A stretch of 64,000 nucleotides of DNA from Nematostella vectensis (lineage: Eukaryota; Cnidaria; Anthozoa; Actiniaria; Edwardsiidae), in contig NC_064036.1 in assembly GCF_932526225.1 (NCBI RefSeq), forward strand, positions 15,679,181 to 15,743,180, read 5' to 3'. The notes under the pieces were generated by a model that worked only from the letters and a program-made list of their open reading frames with translations, ran no database searches and was not told the origin of the DNA. This document shows, piece by piece, positions 62,059 to 64,000 of the stretch (the stretch's first letter is position 1; each line of letters opens with the position of its first letter). Position numbers and translations under genes: made by a program.

Positions 62059-63725
62059 AACGAAATCTCCCTTCGGGGAAGGGACAAGAGAGAAATATGG
62101 ATTTGTGATTAGGAATAGACATTACCAAGTAGAGATTTTTCTAATAACATCTAATAACATCCTTAAAATTGATTATACCCATGAGTCATGGGTGGCAATT
62201 GGAATAACATATGCACGTGCTTTTACTGCCAATCACGACTTTTAACCCCCCTCCCCCCCACCCAAAAATACTTGCATTTACTCGACGTTTTTAGTCACTT
62301 AAAGGCGTTAATCGGCGTTTGTACCCTTTATATTGATCTAAGTGATTGGTAATCACCAGTACGTACATATGTTGGGCATTAGCCGTGTCACGTAACGTTC
62401 TGTAACTGTCACGTCAGTGAAAATATCTGCAATATCCATGTGTCAATATGTGTAGTGTAAATATTGTTTGTATCTCTATAACAAGTGTAGTAAATGTGTG
62501 GCTGATGTCCAAATGTTTGAGGTGTTTGATTACCGCCGTTGGATTAATAACCTTACGTTGACTGACGATCACTAACTATACAAACGTCGTCGGCATACTC
62601 GCTCGATGCCGCATACCCTTGGAAGACAATCATGACAGTTAAAACCATTTTGCCGCAGCATTTGTCTACCCCCAACCCCCCATGTAACAGAAGCATGGCT
62701 GACATGACGGAAAAACATGACGTGACGCTTCCAATAAGCCCATTTCACATCGAATAAGGCGGAGAATTTCTCTTAGTACTTAGTAACTTATAGCAAACAA
62801 AATATCAAGTGCGACTTTTTTTTAATTGATGCGACTTTTTGTAATGTGTCATTGAAATATGAGCTTTTCGTCCCTGAGTTGATACACAGGGCAATAATAA
62901 TCAAGGAAAAATTATCTTAAAAAGCCAAAATCTGGTTATGTGCACTTCGGCCTCACGTTATTTGTGTTTTGAAAATCAGTCCGTAATACAAAAAACCTAT
63001 TGCCATTGTTAGAAATTGTGTCTTCTCTGTCTACCTGGAATTGCGCGTTTTCCAGGTTTTTCCGTCATGTCAGCATGGCTATTTACTGGGATAAATGTGG
63101 TAGCCCAGTTTTAAAAGGCAACGCAGTGAACCAAAAAAAAAATTACAAAATATTTAACAATTTTCAAACACATCCTCAGTTTTCCTGAATTTTATTTCGG
63201 TGCTATCTCTGCTGTGGGGATTGTATTTGTAAGATGTTTACACTGCAAAAGATAGGACAGTCAGCCCCATCTACTTCAATGGAGCACACCTTAAGTCCAA
63301 CACGACCTCAAGAGATGATGCACCTTACCTTTCTTGCCCCATTCAGTGTTGCAATATGGCATTTTTTTCATATATTTTTGGTGGTGGGCAGTAGAATCTT
63401 TGTCATACATGTCACAACACGAATAGGGCCCAAGGAAATTGCATATCTCAGGTATTTTAGTCAACACTGCGCGCAGGGTCTAGTTGCAATTATAATCCGA
63501 ACACTGCGAAGCAATAACTCACAAATTATAAGTCTCTTCTAGAATTTCTTATCTCTGAGCCCCAGTTGGTTGAAATAAAACTATTTTTGCACAGGATAGC
63601 ATTTCAATTGCGTTTAGAAAATTTGTTATTTGCTTTCCACTCACGTTTACGATGCAAAATTACTTACACGTGAGTGTCCGCACAGGAAGCCCAAGCAACA
63701 TTGTGTATACACTCTCATCCTATAG
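62059..63725. other. 3' flank without recognised genes
   Basis: Presumed 3' UTR and intergenic DNA. A poly-C tract lies at 62246-62260. Small frames, including a 102-codon one at 63234-63542 with a hydrophobic middle, have no supporting evidence. Confidence 0.45.
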
Positions 63726-63727
63726 AA

Positions 63728-63888
63728 TTCCGTAACACTGAGTAAAAATTACTTAACACTGAGTAAGAATTAATTAACACTTAGTAAGAATTACTCAACG
63801 CTGAGTAAGAATTACTTAACACAGAGTAAGAATTACTTAACACTGAGTAAGAATTACTTAACACTAAGTAAGAATTACTCAACACTAT
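63728..63888. repeat. 21-bp minisatellite, about eight copies
   Basis: CACTGAGTAAGAATTACTTAA repeated with minor changes (CACTTAG, CGCTGAG, CACAGAG). Each unit contains the imperfect palindrome TTACTTAACACTGAGTAA. Confidence 0.95.
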
Positions 63889-64000
63889 CGTAACCGTCGT
63901 AATAGTCGTCTAGGGTTTGCCCTAGCTTAACAAGTGCTAGTGCATGACAAAGCTTCTTATCTTTAGAAATTTTACCTAGCGGATGAAAATTGGCGCAGTG

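Noticed and set aside
63234-63542. A 102-codon frame with a hydrophobic segment
   Set aside because: No recognisable domain, splice signal or codon evidence; the length is compatible with chance in AT-rich DNA.

Overview
The window is eukaryotic nuclear DNA. Genes are split by GT-AG introns and minisatellites and decayed transposon pieces are abundant. There is a Ty3/Gypsy relic, and there is no operon structure, CRISPR or bacterial signal. The protein families (PAN/apple + EGF + ILEI secreted protein, orphan rhodopsin-class GPCRs, fibrinogen-related fragment, animal TBC1D9) point to an animal, most likely an anthozoan cnidarian such as a sea anemone. The organism call is an inference; no species marker was read.

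Layout. 140-10803 (+): a five-exon gene for a secreted PAN-EGF-ILEI protein, whose first intron holds a 6.3 kb, 24-bp-unit minisatellite. 11.0-13.85 kb: four more tandem arrays, the first two rich in CACGTG/CACATG E-box motifs. 13.85-18.55 kb: mostly empty, with one possible TATA-driven micro-gene. 18.56-19.19 kb: a 21-bp array. 19.35-25.44 kb: two related rhodopsin-class GPCR genes on the same strand. 26.27-29.72 kb (-): a 5'-truncated, frameshifted Ty3/Gypsy element. 32.15-32.80 kb (+): a two-exon small membrane protein. 33.70 kb: a possible orphan first exon. 35.56-36.45 kb: a fibrinogen-related pseudogene. 37.46-53.30 kb (-): a complete 26-exon TBC1D9/TBC1D9B orthologue (about 1290 aa by my exon tally, in frame throughout). 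53.46-56.87 kb (+): a six-exon 2-hydroxyacid oxidase-like gene, divergently paired with TBC1D9 across only 164 bp. 57.4-59.2 kb: dispersed repeats and a LINE-like tail. 60.03-62.06 kb (+): the 3' exons of an unrecognised nuclear, probably transactivating protein with repeated acidic/hydrophobic motifs.

The genes do not form one pathway. TBC1D9 is a Rab-GAP family member, the HAO-like protein is a flavoenzyme family member, and the GPCR and PAN-EGF-ILEI proteins are surface or secreted. The unusual theme is the number of gene-embedded minisatellites (roughly a fifth of the window). One of them, in TBC1D9, is built from tandem copies of the 3' end of its own exon 13 plus the 5' splice site. Exon boundaries were worked out by hand from splice consensus, reading phase and family similarity known to me; no alignment was run.
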